The notes under the pieces: model-generated
Databases searched by the model: none
What the model was told of the DNA's origin: nothing
Seen by the model: only the letters and a program-made list of their open reading frames with translations
Program-made: the position numbers and the translations under genes
NCBI RefSeq assembly: GCF_023278565.1
Contig: NC_064675.1
Location: 6,076,001-6,140,000, forward strand
Reading direction: 5' to 3'
From: Colletotrichum lupini
Lineage: Eukaryota; Ascomycota; Sordariomycetes; Glomerellales; Glomerellaceae
Length of the DNA: 64,000 nucleotides
Part shown: in pieces, positions 10,755 to 20,482 of the stretch
Numbering within the stretch: position 1 is the stretch's first letter
Layout: every line of letters begins with the position of its first letter

Positions 10755-12604
10755 TTATTGACCTCCCACAGCGCGTCCCACGGCCCCCGCAATCTCCCCA
10801 AACAAGATACCCTTGAACACGCTCTCGCCCATATTCTGCGTCCAGTGGCCCGCTTTGGAAAGCTTCTCCTTCCAAAGCTTCTTCTGCTGCGGCGCCAGGT
10901 CCTCCCAGCTCACGGCGGGACCGTACACCTCCTCGTCGTGCACGGCGGCCTGGAACCGAGGGACGGGGTCTTCTTCGATGTGCGTGGGGCTGACGACGTC
11001 CTCGCGGATGACGATGGGGTCTCCCTGCAGAGCGTGGACGTCGCCGATGAGAGACGTGAGGAACTCGTTGGGCATGTTCGCGACGGAGCCGCCGCCGGGA
11101 AGGATGCGCGGTTGGACTGCACCCATGGTTTCGAGGCCGAGTTGGAAGAGGATAGCGAGTACGAGGACGAGGACCGTCGTCGCTGCGAGCCAGGTCTTGG
11201 ACCACTTGCGGGGCTGCAGGGCAACGGCGTAGCGCTGGGGGCGCGGCGGACCGCCCTTGCGGATAGGGGCGTCCCTGTCGGTGAACTTCTTCAAAAGGAT
11301 AGAGTGCACGATGACAGTGTTCTTCATCGAGATACTCGCCAGCTTGATATACTGAGGGCGGGCGGTGGTCTTGGGCGGGACGTAGTGGGAGAGGGCGACG
11401 TTTGTGATCTGCAGAGGGTGCACTTCCTTCAACGTCGTAAGCAGATCAAAGTCGACGAGCAAGTCAATGCTCGAATGCGCCTTATGCTCGAGCGTGAAGA
11501 GCGATATCGACCGATCCTGGCCAACCGCGGCGACGAGGAACTGCGCATTGCCAATCTTGGCGCCAGGAGCCGAGGGAGGAGTGAGGTTCCGCGCAGCAAT
11601 GGTTGTGATTTGGTTCACTGCCTTGGGCAGCTTGACCGTCGCCGCCAAGCGTCCAGGTTCGTCCTCCTTGAGCGGCAGTCTGATTCCCAAAAGGATTGCA
11701 CCAGCCCGCTTGGGAATGTTAGTGCCCGCCAAGACGAAGTCCTTGGACAGGTACCGGATTGACCGGAAGTTGGGCCAGGTGCCAGAACCGTCCTCTTTGA
11801 TCTCATAGGCGTGGTGAGGACCGTCAATTTCAGACTTGACGACATTGATGATGAACAACTCGCGCTCGTCGCAGTACGCGACTTGGTACGAGTCCTCTCC
11901 AGTCTGAATGACATCCACGTCCACGGGCTCCTTGGAGACGTCCAACTGTCCGAGGATCTTAGGCTTGGTAGCATTCCCAGCTGCAATCTCAAAAATCGCA
12001 ATCTGTGACTGCTTAGCCAGTCCTGTGGCCACGACGCCGAGCTGCTTCTCGCCGTACGGCGCAGACAGCCGGAGGACGCGCTGGTACGCATCCTTGTCGA
12101 CCTCGTTATGGGCAAAGATGGAGGTGCGCGATAGCTCAGCCAGGCTCACACTAGGAGCGTTTGCGCCAGCCGAGACGCGCGCCTTGCTCTGCTCGATGCC
12201 AAAGGCGCGGAAGTGCTCGTTCTTGCCCTTTTCGACTTCTTCGGGGCTCGAGTTGATGCCGGCGTAGAGGTAGCTCGTTCTGCCCTTCTTGGGCCCGGCG
12301 GCGAGGGTCATGACGCTGTCCTCATTGCGGCTGAGGTCGGCTTCGCCGCTGATTTGCAGTTCTTCTTTGGCCGAGGTGTCGATTACTGTCTGCGGCGCAA
12401 AAGGTCAGTCGCATGAAAAGGCAGATGAATGTGGGGGAGAGAAAGAGCGATTGGGGGTTGACGAACAATCTTATTGGCGACACCGCTGCGGTTGGCACCA
12501 CCTCCTCCACCGATGAGAAGCCGATTCGGATCTTGAGGGTCGAATTCGCAGGCGTAGGGGAGGTAGTCGAGGGTGAGCTTCGCAGTCTCGAAGGGGGAAG
12601 CCAT
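10755..12604 (-). CDS. sec12: SEC12, guanine nucleotide exchange factor of Sar1
   Basis: An ER type II membrane protein that loads GTP on Sar1 and so starts COPII vesicle budding. Two exons, 12604-12467 and 12389-10755, encode 590 aa. The 78-nt intron (GTTCGT...GCCGCAG) joins ...GVANKI to TVIDTS.... Exon 1 carries the glycine-rich loop IGGGGGANRSGVANKI, matching the potassium-binding Sar1-activating loop of Sec12 propellers. A seven-bladed beta-propeller with poor WD signatures follows. Near residues 445-465 is one hydrophobic segment (TWLAATTVLVLVLAILFQLG), then a lumenal tail of about 125 aa. Polarity fits Sec12: cytosolic propeller, single membrane anchor, lumenal C-terminus. The start at 12604 has a GCCATGG context; further in-frame codons upstream belong to the leader. 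Housekeeping secretion gene; no pathway link to its neighbours. Confidence 0.95.
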
Positions 12605-13501
12605 GGCTGGCGAATCTGACGGCGGTCTTGGTGGGGAGAAGTTCCCTGCAAAATGGCTGGGAAATGGGTCCGAGGTGTGAGGGAAGAGGCTTCGAATATG
12701 GTGAGTACACGTTTCAATCGTCAAAGAACCATGGCTGACTGAGATTCAGGTGCACAACGTCTGCTGGAGGAGGAGAGGCTGTGATGTTGGAGAATGATGA
12801 CGCCGGAACGAATGCGGAAAAAAAAGAGTTGGCCAGATGGCCTTGCCGAGTTAGTTTAGGGGGGGCAACGTCAGTTTGCCTCAGCTCTGGTTCTGCTATG
12901 GAACCTCCCCACGTGTGTTTTAGTGCAAGTAAGCTCAGCTGGAGCACGGGGCAGGCAACCTAAAGCTGTCACCTCACAGCTCTCGTCAGCGGGGGGAGCA
13001 CTGGGGAGCACTGGGGAGCACGGGGAGGTTCGTTGGCTGGTCCAAAGACCCCTGCCCTTCTTCTTCTTCTTAATTGGCTGTGTTGATCAGTTCTACCCAT
13101 ATTTTCTCCAGAACCAGCTCCTCGGAGCCGCCAAGATGAACAACTTCATTTCATCAACCACTTTGTCCCAATCATGTCTTTTTGCCGTCTTTTGTTGCTG
13201 CAGCTTTCAGTCTACCTTCATATTGAGGATGTCTTGTTCAAGCTTAAATGAACAACAACCATCGTATTCTTGTGTTGCTATGATCGCCATAAAGTCGGTG
13301 ATTCTATCTATAGGTCTATGAATGGAAGCATTCGCTGGTAGCTTCTCTATATGATCACTCGATGCGCTGAGCAAGACGTGCCTTTCTCATCTCCAAATGA
13401 AAGCGCAAATGATCCTTGCTGGCACAACGCGTTGGCGGCACCATTCTGCCCCCTCCAAAAAAAAAAACCAACGCCCATCCTGTCGAGAGTTCAAGCCTCT
13501 C
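12605..13501. other. Spacer between SEC12 and the upstream same-strand gene
   Basis: Holds the SEC12 promoter and leader and the 3' flank of the gene at 13502. A tandem GGGGAGCACT repeat (three units) lies at about 12993-13024. An A11 run is near 13458-13468. No gene seen. Confidence 0.6.
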
Positions 13502-14245
13502 TCAAAGGTCATCTCGGTTGCGCTGAATCGCAAACCAGGCGTCCTGGGCCACATGGAGCTGGTATAGCGTGTTGGGGACAAGGCCAAAGGTTTCATCGCG
13601 CTTTATGTTGGACAACTTGTTCGATTCCAGAGGGCGAATGGTCTTGCCACTGGGCGAGATAGACTGCTGGTCTGGACGGTTTTGTGGCTGCTGCGACTGT
13701 TGCCTCTGTTCAGCCTGGGAAGCCTGCTGTTGATCCAAGATTGTCTGAGCACGGTCCATGAGGTGCTCGTAATGGCGAATCCGATGCTCCCAGTGTCTCG
13801 ATCGACCTCTGCCGTCGGGGTGATTGTCATGGCGATTCTGCCTTATGCTTCGGATTATCTCGTTGCAGTCGTGGCAGATCTGATCCTTGAGGTTGGTGTG
13901 CTCAGATGGTTCGCGCTTCATGCAGCCAGACCTTGTGGTACCACGACTCTTGCTGCAGTCATAGGTGACGCACTCAACGTGCTGGCACGCATAGGTATAG
14001 AAGACCTTCTGGCACATCTTGGCTGCGATGACTGGTTCACATGACTTGTTAGTGGTTGTCTCCAAAGCACAAGGGCGAATGTGGGATCATACCTGATCTT
14101 CTTCAATGTAGTCTTGGTTGTATGGTGGTATATGCGTGATAATGTATTGGCGATCGTCTTTGTCTAGGTCAAAGATCGAATTTACGACTTTGATAGGTAG
14201 CGGGGGTTGTATCGTGAGGTCCGTAAGATCGACTTTTGTGAATAG
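13502..14245 (-). CDS. Hypothetical Cys-cluster, Gln-rich protein, 5' end unresolved
   Basis: Not recognised as a named family. The last exon, 14044-13502, encodes 180 aa ending QRNRDDL. It starts with a cysteine/histidine cluster (MCQKVFYTYACQHVECVTYDC, then CMKREP and ICHDC) that could bind zinc. A Gln-rich segment follows (DQQQASQAEQRQQSQQPQ). Upstream, 14245-14093 is open in phase and reads as 51 protein-like residues ending PPYNQDYIEEDQ. A 48-nt intron (14045-14092, GTATGA...CTAACAAG) would join it to SCEPVIAAKMCQ, though the branch site sits very near the acceptor. The frame closes at TAG 14248-14246, itself a good acceptor, so another exon lies further upstream. No minus-strand ATG occurs between 14093 and about 14880, so the start codon lies well upstream. 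Internal starts at M of MCQK or METTTNK are weaker alternatives. Confidence 0.6.
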
Positions 14246-16511
14246 CTAGAGAGGACCTTTGAAAGACAGTCGACTGTAGGAGTGAGGGTATTGAATTAAG
14301 AGGGGCTGGCGATTATCTTCAAGAGGACGAGGGCGATTTCAAAGGTATTGTAGCTGTCCTTTGACTTGGAGTGGGTGTACAAGAAGAGGTTGAAGGTTAA
14401 GAAAGGTGCCGGGATTTCTTCCGCTTCTAGTTCTGATCGATGGAAGGCGAGATCGATATTTCCTTTCGGAAGCTGCCGTTTCAGATTCTGTTAGAATGTG
14501 GGTTGTTCAGGCTCTCGTGAGTGAGGTGTTTTGTAGGGTAAGCTGGAGCTGGATATTAAGGTTCTGTCAGCCACGTGTTGGGGAGGACGAATCTTTTTGA
14601 CGACCGTGACTGCAGTGCTTAGCAAGGCTGATAGGTCAGGAGCTAGGAGTCTTTGCCGAGAAGAAAGGACACCTTATCAACGAAGTGTTGGTGAACGTGA
14701 AGGGAAACGGGATTGGATTTGGAGGGTGCTTGGAATATAGAAAGTGAAGGTGAAGGTGGAACCTCAGGGAGGGAACGGGGAAAGTACGAGTACGGAGCAG
14801 AAACTCACCACAGTGCAGGGTAACTCGAGCTTTGCTTGTCTTTCTAGGTATATCAAAGTCAGCTATGAACTGGTCGATCGCATGAAGAAGTTCAGTATTG
14901 CGAGGGACAGTTCTGCCAGGATCTCAAATTCTGTAGAGTGGTGTTGTTCTAGGGCAGGTGTGGCAGAAGTCTTGAAAATAAAAGCGGTTTTGATGCTCAC
15001 CGAAGGAGAGGTGTCGGTTGAAGAAATCGATTCAGACGCTCTTCCCTGAGAAGATGTTTGATTTTGTCGCCAGAAGGTCTGATATAAGAGTGAGGTCAGC
15101 GTCTTGAAAGTGATTCGAAGTCCGGGATGACCTGGCGATGGTCTAGGTAGGTGAAAGGTACGGGATGTAATACTAGACAGCGAAATGAATCGGTGTGGTT
15201 GGTGAGAGGATTGGAGAAAGAGGTCCGAAGGCAGAGGAAGATATTTCTAGTCCTCTGTCAAGTTTATGGGATATCGTACCAGGTGGAAGGATATAGTGGT
15301 GATGGTGAGAGTGAGGAAGGAGAAAGTTAGGAGGTGTGAGAGGAGGAAGAGGAAAGTATTTGTAGTCCTCTGAGAGGTATGAGGTATGTTTAGTCGAGTT
15401 AGGAGCGAGGGAAGGCTCGACTAACTGAGGGGATGTGGGAAGAAGGACGTTGAGGGGAAGGTGAGAATGTACAAAAAGAAGACTTGGAGACCCTGGCTTT
15501 GGATAGAGAAGGAAAATCACCGACCAAAAATCAAAAAAAAAATGAGGCGGGATTCGAGATTGAAAATTCTGGCGTCGAGGGGGTCTGGTGTAATTGAATA
15601 GCATACTTATGAACCGGCAAGACGAAGGAAATCGTCAGAGTGCGAAGAAGACATTCTTCCAGTACAGTCGCCAGCGGAGAATATGCCTCGATCTCGAATC
15701 GTGAAAGGTAGAGACGAAAGCGAAGATGAACGAAGGGCTGAGAAGAAGACACAAAAAAAGTACCAACGAACCTTTCGTGAGAACTCAACTGTGTCGTGAG
15801 AGCTTCAACGCTGCCGCAGTTGAAATCTCGAAATCACGAGCAGGCGTTCCAGATTTGTTTCGAGAAAGACAATGCTCTGGTCCTCTGGAACTCAAATCAG
15901 GACTTCGAGTCGATGGCCCGGGTTTCGATGTAGTCGGGTGAGCATATGTTGAGCATATGCTGCGTTCGAGGCGAAGTCGGGTTTGATGAGTAAGATTCAG
16001 GTCGAGGTTGGTCGCGATTTTGAAAGGAGAACGCTTGCATGACCTCGCAGAGAAGGCAAAGTAGTAGACGAGAAAAATATATGGAGGCTGCGAGCAAAAA
16101 GCCAGCAGAGCCGTCAGGGTCCCATCAGAGATCCCATCCGTAGATCCCATCCGTAGATAAGATGGGAGTAGGAAGGAACGACCAGTCATCCAGCCAGTCA
16201 AGCACCTCTTTCCTCCTTTCATCTCAACCACCCTTTTCGAAAAGCAAGAACGCCATACTATGCCAAATCTCTCATTCTTCACTCATCATGTTCACTCTCA
16301 TATCTCTTGAAGGAGCACAATCCCCAAGGTAGCACCAGTGAGACGAGATCATCTTTACTCAATTAACATTTGTATTTCGTCCCAATCACCCAAACAACTC
16401 CAAGGCAACTCGCTACCACAACTACAAACCGACTACAACTACGCCCGCCTCGTCAAAGCCAAGCTAATGACCGAAATGACCTCAGTTGGCGTCCCCCCAA
16501 ACGGGGACTGC
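14246..16511. other. Upstream region of the Cys-cluster gene, partly coding or leader
   Basis: Must contain the missing 5' exon(s) of the gene at 13502-14245. GGTGAG-type donors on the minus strand occur near 14803 and 15001. An open minus frame at 15173-15604 (MLFNYTRPPRRQ..., Pro/His/Ser-rich) is a candidate exon or leader; I cannot choose. Small direct repeats occur: AGTCCTCTG near 15249 and 15366, GAGCATATG twice near 15939-15959, and ATCCCATCCGTAG twice near 16131-16157. Confidence 0.4.
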
Positions 16512-18236
16512 TTAATCGACAAGAATCTTTTCCTCCAACTCCCCAAACCGCTCATAAAAGCTCTCAAACAGCTTAATAGCGTGCTCCACGTCCGCGCTAC
16601 CGCCCGTCTCGCGAATGGAGTGCATACTCAACTGCGGGTTACCCAGATCCAGCGTCCTCACGCCGAGCTTGGCGCTGAGCATGGGACCGATGGTGCTTCC
16701 GCACGGCGAGTCGTTGCGCACGACGAACAGCTGCAGAGGAACGCCCGCGAGGCGCGCGCACTCCTGCAGCAGCACGATGCCGGGCGAGTTGGTCGCGTAG
16801 CGCTGGTTGGCGTTGACCTTGATCACCGTGCCGCCGTTCATGGCCGGCTGGTGCGAGGACTCGTACTTGCCCGCGTAGTTGGGGTGCACCGAGTGCGCCA
16901 TGTCGGCCGACACCAGGAAGGACCGCGAGAGCGTCTGCTCGTAGGCCGTTGACTCGTAGTCCCCGCCATCGTGGGAGGATACGGCCACGTACGACCCGTC
17001 CGAGGCCGTGTCGCGGCTGCCCGGGAGGGAGGCGAGGCGGCGCAGGACCGCGGGGAGGAGGTTCGAGTTGGCGCCGTGGGCCGAGGTGGAGCCGATTTCC
17101 TCGTGGTCGAAGCAGGTCACGAGGCGGATGGTGGAGTCGTTTTCGAGGACGTCGGCGGCGCGGACCGAGGCGATGAGGCCCTCGATGGAGCAGTACGTCA
17201 TGTTGAGGTTGTCGAGGCGGGCCGAGAAGATGAACTCGTCGTTGAGGCCACCGAGGCAGGACTTTTGCACGTCGTAGAGGACGAGCTCGAAGTCGATGAC
17301 GGCCTCGGGCTCGACCTCGGCGTGGGAGGCAATGACGTCGAGAATGTGAGGGTGGTGACGCTCCGTCATGGCCTTGAGCGGCTTGAAGTCCTCCTCGGCC
17401 TTGTCGCCCTCAGGCTTGGCGCTGCCCTTGTTCAGCTCCGCCGTAGCCAGTCCGGCAATGGGAAACAGCTCGTTCTCCTTGTTCGGGTCAAAGGTAGAAC
17501 TCCGGTCGAGGTGGATAGCGAGCGTCGGGATTCGCAGCAGCGGCTTGTCGACCTTGATGAGCTTCTGGACAAAGTTGCCGTCGGCGTCCTTGACGAGGAC
17601 GCGCCCCGCGATGCTGAGGTCGCGGTCAAACCAGCTGTGCCAGATGCCGCCGCCGTAGGTCTCGACGCCGACCTGCATGAAGCCGACGTTGCTCTTCTTG
17701 GAGACGGGCTTGATGCGCAGGGTCGGCGAGTCGGTGTGGGCGCCAATCATGGCGACGGGGTTGCCCGGCTTCCACTTCTTGCCGATGGCGAAGGCGACGA
17801 TGGACGAGCCATTGCGGGTGAGGTAGTATTTCCCTCCCGGTCGCAGCGCCGAGTTCCACGAGTCGCGCTCCTTGATCTTTGTGAAGCCGGCCTTTTCGAG
17901 GCGGATGGCGGCGGTCGCGCAGGCGTGGTAGGCTGCGGGCGAGGGGCACGGTTAGCTGGCTTCTGCTGCTGCTGCTGCTGGGGTAAAGGTAGAAGACAAA
18001 GAAACCGTTCACGGCCGCAAACAACATGTCAATGGGTGCTTACGAGTAGGAGATGCGTTGACAAAGTCGACAAAGTCGAGGGCGGCAGCAGGGGGAGCCA
18101 TTGTGCCGGTGGACGTTGAGAATCGAGCTCGGGTCTGGAGGGGTCGTCGAAGGACGGTGACGGTGAAGGCTGCGATGGCGGGGTTCCTGATTGATCTGGC
18201 AGATGCTCGGCACAAGAAGGTCGTGGCCGGTAGCAT
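16512..18236 (-). CDS. Aspartyl aminopeptidase (M18 family), two possible starts
   Basis: A zinc metallo-exopeptidase that removes N-terminal Asp/Glu from peptides (DNPEP/Ape4 family). Exon 1 ends at 18044; intron 18043-17933 (111 nt, GTAAGC...GCCCGCAG); exon 2 is 17932-16512. The joint reads FVNASPT-PYHACATAAIRLEKAGF. Family motifs are all present: GAHTDSPTLRIKP, ARLDNLNMT, HEEIGSTSAHG, SADMAHSVHPNY, and NDSPCGSTIGP with SMHSIRE near the end, so the metal and catalytic residues look intact. Starting at ATG 18101 (context CACAATGGCT) the protein is 492 aa, normal for the family. An in-frame ATG at 18236 adds 45 residues that are Arg-rich, lack acidic residues and end RARFSTSTGT, like a mitochondrial presequence. 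I give the long form; the short form is probably the cytosolic product. Confidence 0.95.
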
Positions 18237-18795
18237 TTAGGGGTTGCTGGATACGCAAAGGTAGGAAGTGCTTGTCCAGTTACAACAAGGACAATGTCAT
18301 AGACGGTGCTTCTCTCTCAGTGTCTATTTCGTGGAATCGTTCAGTTTGTTAGGATAGGTCACGAGGGGGTCGCATGTCGTCAAAAAGGTAACCCGACGTT
18401 GATCCGGCGCCGAAAGCTGGGATTATTCTGCTTCACCAGCACCTGCCGAAAAGGAATGGGGGGGACCCAGCCCAGGTGCGTTAGGTTTGGTAGGTACTCC
18501 GTAGGCATGTAGGTACGCAGTAGAGTGGAGCATGTGCACCACCGGCTTCTGAGCGTTAGGTCCAGTTGATGGGAGATCGGTGGGTGGTGGCCGTGGTGGT
18601 GGTGGTGGTGGTCCCCCAAAGACATTTGCTTGGATTGGAATGATCCGTCGCAGACCGGCAACGCAAAAGTACGTACTGACGCTCTCCAACACGCTTCGGG
18701 CACTGCGGACATCATGTATCTATACATATCCCATCTCGCCCTACTACCCGTCCATCCCGTGAGTCTGTAGTGTAGATAGGTATGTAAGGCAAGGC
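18237..18795. other. Upstream region of the aminopeptidase gene
   Basis: Promoter side of the M18 gene. A (GGT)n-rich patch, GTGGTGGTGGTGGTGG, lies near 18593-18612, and one copy of GTACTCCGTAG is at 18494-18504. No gene seen. Confidence 0.55.
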
Positions 18796-19674
18796 GAGTC
18801 TACCTAAATGTACTGTTTAACTCTATCGTTTTGTATTACTAGAGGATTGCCATAGTACATATAGACGCTACCCTGCCTTCGAATTCCGTATTATTTAACT
18901 TTAACCCTTTTTATAAGTTATTTATCCTTTTTTTTATTTTACCCTCTCTTTTATTAAGGGATTACTAAAATCGTAGTTTCGATAGTTTATTAATAAGCTA
19001 GTATTATTATTTAAAAATGAGTAACCTATTTTTATATATAAATACTAAGAGTCTTATTATTATAAAAATAATAATAAATATATTAAAGTATTTAAAAAAG
19101 CTTTTTAATAGATTTTTAATACTATTTAAAGTAATTATCTTCGAATTATAAAAAGAAGCTAAGGCGTTATATTAATATAGCCCTATTTATTTTATTAATA
19201 TTAATAATACCCTTTTTAATATAAAATATATTAATAATACTTTATAATTATATTATTATATTTCGTAAATCGTACTTAACGTTAGTAAGGTTTTTAGTAT
19301 TATTTATTAAGTTTTTTATTAAAGTCGTTGTTATAAAGTTAGTTTAGTTATTAATATTTTAATAAGTATTTTAATTTAGTATATTTAAAAGCTTTTATAA
19401 CTTTTAAAAAGAGGTTTTTAAAAAACTTATAATTAAACTTTTTATTTATTATAAATAAAGTTATTATAATTAAAATTATAGCGCTATTTATAAACCTTAA
19501 TAATAAGTAATTAGTAATATAATTTTTTTTCTATAATAAGCTTAAAAAAATATTTTAATTTAAGTACTAAGTAAGTACTATACTATTTTATTAAAACTAT
19601 ATTCTTATACTTATAACTTAAAAAGAATTAACTTTCTTTAATAATAAGGTACTTAGAGTCTACCTAATGTACTG
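18796..19674. repeat. RIP-decayed AT-rich insertion between direct repeats
   Basis: About 840 bp of extremely AT-rich DNA (18816-19655, most extreme from about 18895) in otherwise GC-balanced sequence. C is nearly always followed by T, C or G; CpA and TpG are almost absent while TpA is very common. That is the RIP signature of Pezizomycotina. The block sits between GAGTCTACCTAAATGTACTG (18796-18815) and GAGTCTACCTAATGTACTG (19656-19674), identical but for one base. This suggests a duplicated target site or retained element ends. No coding frame survives, so the original element cannot be named. A LINE, whose target duplications can be this long, is one possibility. Confidence 0.85.
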
Positions 19675-20000
19675 GCGCGGCCGGGCTAAGGCAGAGAGGC
19701 AAAGCCAAAGCCAAAGGGTCGGTCGGGTCGGGTCATGTCAGCAACTATTCAGACAGCCTCCGTGGTGATTGCATACGCCACCGAGGAGGAAAAACCTCCC
19801 GTGATGTAAGTTGGTGTAGGTAAGTATTTCATTCGGATCAAAACGATGCGTCGTCGCCAGAGAGAGAGAGAGAGCAGAGGGCTTCGGTGGTGGTCTCTGT
19901 GCGCGACTTGACGCGCGCCCTCTCTTTACTCTTTCTCACTCATGTCCTCGTCTTCCATCTTTTCCTCTTACACACGTATCCCTACGCACATACACGCGCA

Positions 20001-20006
<6 letters not shown>

Positions 20007-20032
<26 letters not shown>
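20007..20032. repeat. (CA)n microsatellite
   Basis: An almost pure CA tract preceded by an interrupted CA/TA/CG stretch from about 19984. Confidence 0.9.
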
Positions 20033-20033
<1 letters not shown>

Positions 20034-20451
20034 GCATAATTCTTGAGCATAAACACCTCCCATCGCAAAATCCGCAGTGTGTTACCTGCCAACCTCGGCT
20101 CGGCTGGGAGACAGACTGCACTATCCCGTCTACTCTTGACCAAAGAATCCCCAATGGGCCGCTGCCCACGATGGGGACCCCAGTCTGTCTCCCCTTCACT
20201 ACGCAGTAGAATGAAATGGGCTGGCTACAGCAACAACCGTACCTAGGCCAAAGGTTCTTGGCCCCCTGGCCTGGGCACCGAGGAACAGAGGGGGGAAAGT
20301 GGGAGAACTACAGGAGACTCTGCCTAGGTACGCAGCACGCTACTCCATACTCGGTAACAAGAAGCAGAAAGAAGAAAGAGAAAGGGCGGGAGGGTAGGAA
20401 AAAAAAAGAAGCACCCAAGTCCAGGGTCAAGGGGAAAAAGAAGAAGAAGGA

Positions 20452-20482
20452 CAAGGCAAGGCAAGGCAAGGCAAGGCAAGGC
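20452..20482. repeat. (CAAGG)n tandem repeat
   Basis: About six consecutive CAAGG units following an AAG-rich stretch. Confidence 0.9.

Noticed and set aside
10758..11762. 334-codon open frame on the + strand opposite SEC12
   Set aside because: Antisense shadow of a GC-rich exon. Its translation is Arg/Asp/Glu-rich without domain content, while the minus strand matches Sec12 throughout.
15173..15604. 143-codon minus frame, candidate first exon of the Cys-cluster gene
   Set aside because: Composition resembles translated CT-rich leader, and I could not join it in phase to the exon at 14245; left as a possibility only.
16971..18119. 382-codon open frame on the + strand opposite the aminopeptidase
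   Set aside because: Antisense shadow; it spans the intron and the splice joint of a clearly conserved M18 peptidase.
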